In this document: positions 62,198-64,000 of the stretch, piece after piece
How positions within the stretch are numbered: the stretch's first letter is position 1
Layout of the letters: each line of letters begins with the position of its first letter
Source of the DNA: Halomonas sp. M20
Lineage (GTDB): Bacteria; Pseudomonadota; Gammaproteobacteria; Pseudomonadales; Halomonadaceae
Assembly (NCBI RefSeq): GCF_020622265.1
Contig: NZ_JACNMQ010000003.1
Span: 466,352 to 530,351, forward strand
Reading direction: 5' to 3'
Length of the DNA: 64,000 nucleotides
Position numbers and translations under genes: made by a program
The notes under the pieces: generated by a model
What the model was told of the DNA's origin: nothing
Databases searched by the model: none
Seen by the model: only the letters and a program-made list of their open reading frames with translations

Positions 62198-63811
62198 ATG
62201 AATCGACGCGATTTCTTGAAAGCCGCGAGCGTAATGAGCGGCGCGTTTCTGCCTCTTTCGTCCGTATTTGCTATCACCGACGGGCCAACCAAATCGATTG
62301 GTCCTGAAAAGTCCTTCGATTACGCCTGGCTCAAGGGGCTGGCAAGACATTTGTCTCAGCAGGACCCCTCGACTTCTGAAGATATCTTGCCGGAACAGCT
62401 ACAGGACATGAGCTGGGAGGACTACCAGGCCATCAGCTTCAAGTCGGACCATGCCCTATGGGCCGACAATGAACAGTCGAACCTGCGTGCCCAGCTCTTT
62501 CATCTCGGGCTGTATTTCAAAAAGCCGGTGCGCATCTACGACATCGTCGAAGGTCAAGCTCAAGAAATCGCCTACGACCCGACGATGTTCGATTACGGCA
62601 AATCCGATATCGAGGGGGACGCACTACCCGAGAACCTTGGTTTCGCCGGCTTTCGCATCCATCACAAAAGCGACTGGACGCGTGATGTAGCCTCCTTTCT
62701 GGGCGCCAGTTATTTCCGGGCCGTCAGCAAATCGATGCAGTACGGCATGTCCGCCCGGGGGCTGGCCATCGATTCGGGCATGATGAAGCCCGAAGAGTTC
62801 CCGAACTTTACCCGCTTCTGGCTCGAACGGCCCGACGACGGACAGGACATGGTCACCGTTTATGCCCTGCTGGAATCTCCCAGCGTCACCGGTGCCTATC
62901 GCTTTGTCATTACTGCCGGCAACGGCGTCGTCATGGATGTGGACGCCGCTCTCTACCCCCGAAAGAGTATCGAGCGCCTGGGTATAGCGCCTTTGACCAG
63001 CATGTATATGGTGGGCGAGAACGATCGACAGGCCGGCTGGGACTGGCGCCCGGAAATTCACGACTCCGATGGCCTTTCCATGCACACAGGCAAGGATGAG
63101 TGGCTGTGGCGTCCTCTTGCCAATCCACCCAGACTGCGCTTCAACGCCTATCAGGATAAAAACCCCAAGGGCTTCGGCCTGATTCAACGCGACCGCAATT
63201 TCGATCACTATCAGGATGACGGTGTTTTCTACGATCAACGCCCGAGCGTATGGATCGAGCCCAAGAGTGATTGGGGGGCTGGAGCAATCCAGCTGGTGGA
63301 GATTCCTACCCTGGATGAAACCTTCGACAACATCGTGGCGTTCTGGAACCCTGAAAAGCCAGTCGAGCCGGGTAGCGAATTGCTCTATGGCTATCGGATC
63401 TATTGGCGTGAGCGCCCTCCCGCAGAAACCCAGCTGGCTCGCTGCGTGGCTACCCGTACTGGCATCGGCGGCGTGGTCGGTCAAGTTCGCGAATATTTCA
63501 GCTGGCGTTTCGTCATCGACTTCAAGGGAGGCCCATTTCCCTTCAATGCGGACCAGGAGGTCGAGGTCGTGCCAAATATCAAGAATTCAGCCGGTCGGAT
63601 CGAGATTACCTCGGCGCGTCCCTTGCACGCGATCCAGGGCTACCGGGCCATGTTCGATGTAGTCCCACCGGACGAGGGCACCGATCATATCAACCTGAGC
63701 CTCTATCTCACGTTGAAAGGCGACGACAAACCCTTGACCGAGACCTGGATGTACCAGTGGACGCCGCCACCGGGCGATGAGAGGGAACTACGCAATCCCG
63801 GACACCTTTAA
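62198..63811 (+). CDS. opgD: Periplasmic glucan biosynthesis protein OpgD
   Basis: A 537-residue, Tat-exported protein (MNRRDFLKAASVMSG) of the OpgG/OpgD family that shapes osmoregulated periplasmic glucans. It tracks E. coli OpgD along its length: LGFAGFRIHH, SFLGASYFRAVSKSMQYGMSARGLAID, SITGAYRF-like SPSVTGAYRFVI, GIAPLTSMYMVGEND, NPKGFGLIQRDRNFDHYQDDGVFY and VATRTGIGG. The Tat signal separates it from secreted OpgG. The start is set at the Met preceding NRRDFLK; two upstream Met codons (62165, 62189) are in frame. Confidence 0.94.
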   Translation: MNRRDFLKAASVMSGAFLPLSSVFAITDGPTKSIGPEKSFDYAWLKGLARHLSQQDPSTSEDILPEQLQDMSWEDYQAISFKSDHALWADNEQSNLRAQLFHLGLYFKKPVRIYDIVEGQAQEIAYDPTMFDYGKSDIEGDALPENLGFAGFRIHHKSDWTRDVASFLGASYFRAVSKSMQYGMSARGLAIDSGMMKPEEFPNFTRFWLERPDDGQDMVTVYALLESPSVTGAYRFVITAGNGVVMDVDAALYPRKSIERLGIAPLTSMYMVGENDRQAGWDWRPEIHDSDGLSMHTGKDEWLWRPLANPPRLRFNAYQDKNPKGFGLIQRDRNFDHYQDDGVFYDQRPSVWIEPKSDWGAGAIQLVEIPTLDETFDNIVAFWNPEKPVEPGSELLYGYRIYWRERPPAETQLARCVATRTGIGGVVGQVREYFSWRFVIDFKGGPFPFNADQEVEVVPNIKNSAGRIEITSARPLHAIQGYRAMFDVVPPDEGTDHINLSLYLTLKGDDKPLTETWMYQWTPPPGDERELRNPGHL

Positions 63812-63873
63812 TACCTTCTCTTTCAATTTTTCGTGAGTTGCAGATCGACGATACCGCCTTATACTGTATTTAA

Positions 63874-64000
63874 ATGGCTATGTTGGCATCTGCTGTTGGT
63901 CGAGGCCGATCGCCGCCCGAAGCCACGCCTCCTCAGTTGACTTTGCAGTTTCAAACAACCGCCGCCATGCCAAGTAATTCGGTAAATACGCTGTCCCCAC
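63874..64000 (+). CDS. Possible start of a downstream gene (partial)
   Basis: A frame from ATG at 63874 runs open to the window edge, 42 codons (MAMLASAVGRGRSPPEATP). It is downstream of opgD and could be opgH, but no motif is visible and the start lacks a clear ribosome-binding site. Codon use is not decisive. Confidence 0.25.
   Translation, partial: MAMLASAVGRGRSPPEATPPQLTLQFQTTAAMPSNSVNTLSP

Overview
The window looks like a chromosomal segment of a moderately halophilic gammaproteobacterium, most likely Halomonadaceae. The inference rests on protein character and gene order: a choline-to-glycine-betaine locus with a choline-binding protein, a RegB/RegA redox pair, a caa3-type oxidase operon with Pseudomonas/Halomonas-style accessory genes, a SorA/SorB-type sulfite dehydrogenase and OpgD. 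It is gene-dense, mostly housekeeping, and shows no prophage, CRISPR array, insertion sequence with a transposase, or secondary-metabolite cluster. No strong candidate for a wholly new multi-gene system was found.

Layout. 1-9 kb: start of mscL, prfC, a lone parallel beta-helix (pectate-lyase-like) protein, an interspersed repeat, regB-regA, an inositol-monophosphatase family gene, grxA, an unknown gene and an MFS transporter. 9-13 kb: acetoacetyl-CoA synthetase, an acyltransferase overlapping a LysM/degenerate-LytM lipoprotein. 13-19.4 kb: glycine cleavage locus, agcS-gcvT leftward and gcvH-gcvP rightward, with two similar palindromes in the shared control region. 19.4-23.8 kb: LysR regulator, YfcL-like protein, ppnN, small membrane proteins, flavodoxin, ihfA. 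23.8-30.6 kb: the classical thrS-infC-rpmI-rplT-pheS-pheT-ihfA run, leftward, with an intrinsic terminator/attenuator between rplT and pheS.

30.8-43 kb: OmpA-like TSP3 lipoprotein, DUF2489 protein, DASS-type transporter, then a leftward cytochrome c oxidase cluster coxB-coxA-ctaG-coxC-surf1-SCO-like-ctaA with a DUF2909 gene on the opposite strand; heme O synthase (ctaB) is not in the cluster. A phasin-like gene and lrgA-lrgB follow. 43.3-44.8 kb is a tRNA island: Pro(GGG), three identical Asn(GTT) and Met(CAT), with an unrecognised membrane/coiled-coil gene between.

44.9-49.8 kb: choX (orphan binding protein) divergent from betI-betB-betA across a perfect BetI-type palindrome; together they capture choline and oxidise it to the osmoprotectant glycine betaine. 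50-57.7 kb: FadE-type acyl-CoA dehydrogenase, quinone oxidoreductase, DUF488 protein, LysE and EamA exporters, an unknown protein, glycerophosphodiester phosphodiesterase. 57.7-64 kb: cobalamin riboswitch and btuB, a sorA-sorB sulfite dehydrogenase pair separated by a second copy of the interspersed repeat, and opgD, followed by a possible open frame running off the window.

All calls are from reading the sequence and family knowledge; no database search was run. Start codons were chosen from Shine-Dalgarno spacing and family N-termini, including probable non-ATG starts for infC (ATC), betI (TTG) and the MFS gene (TTG).
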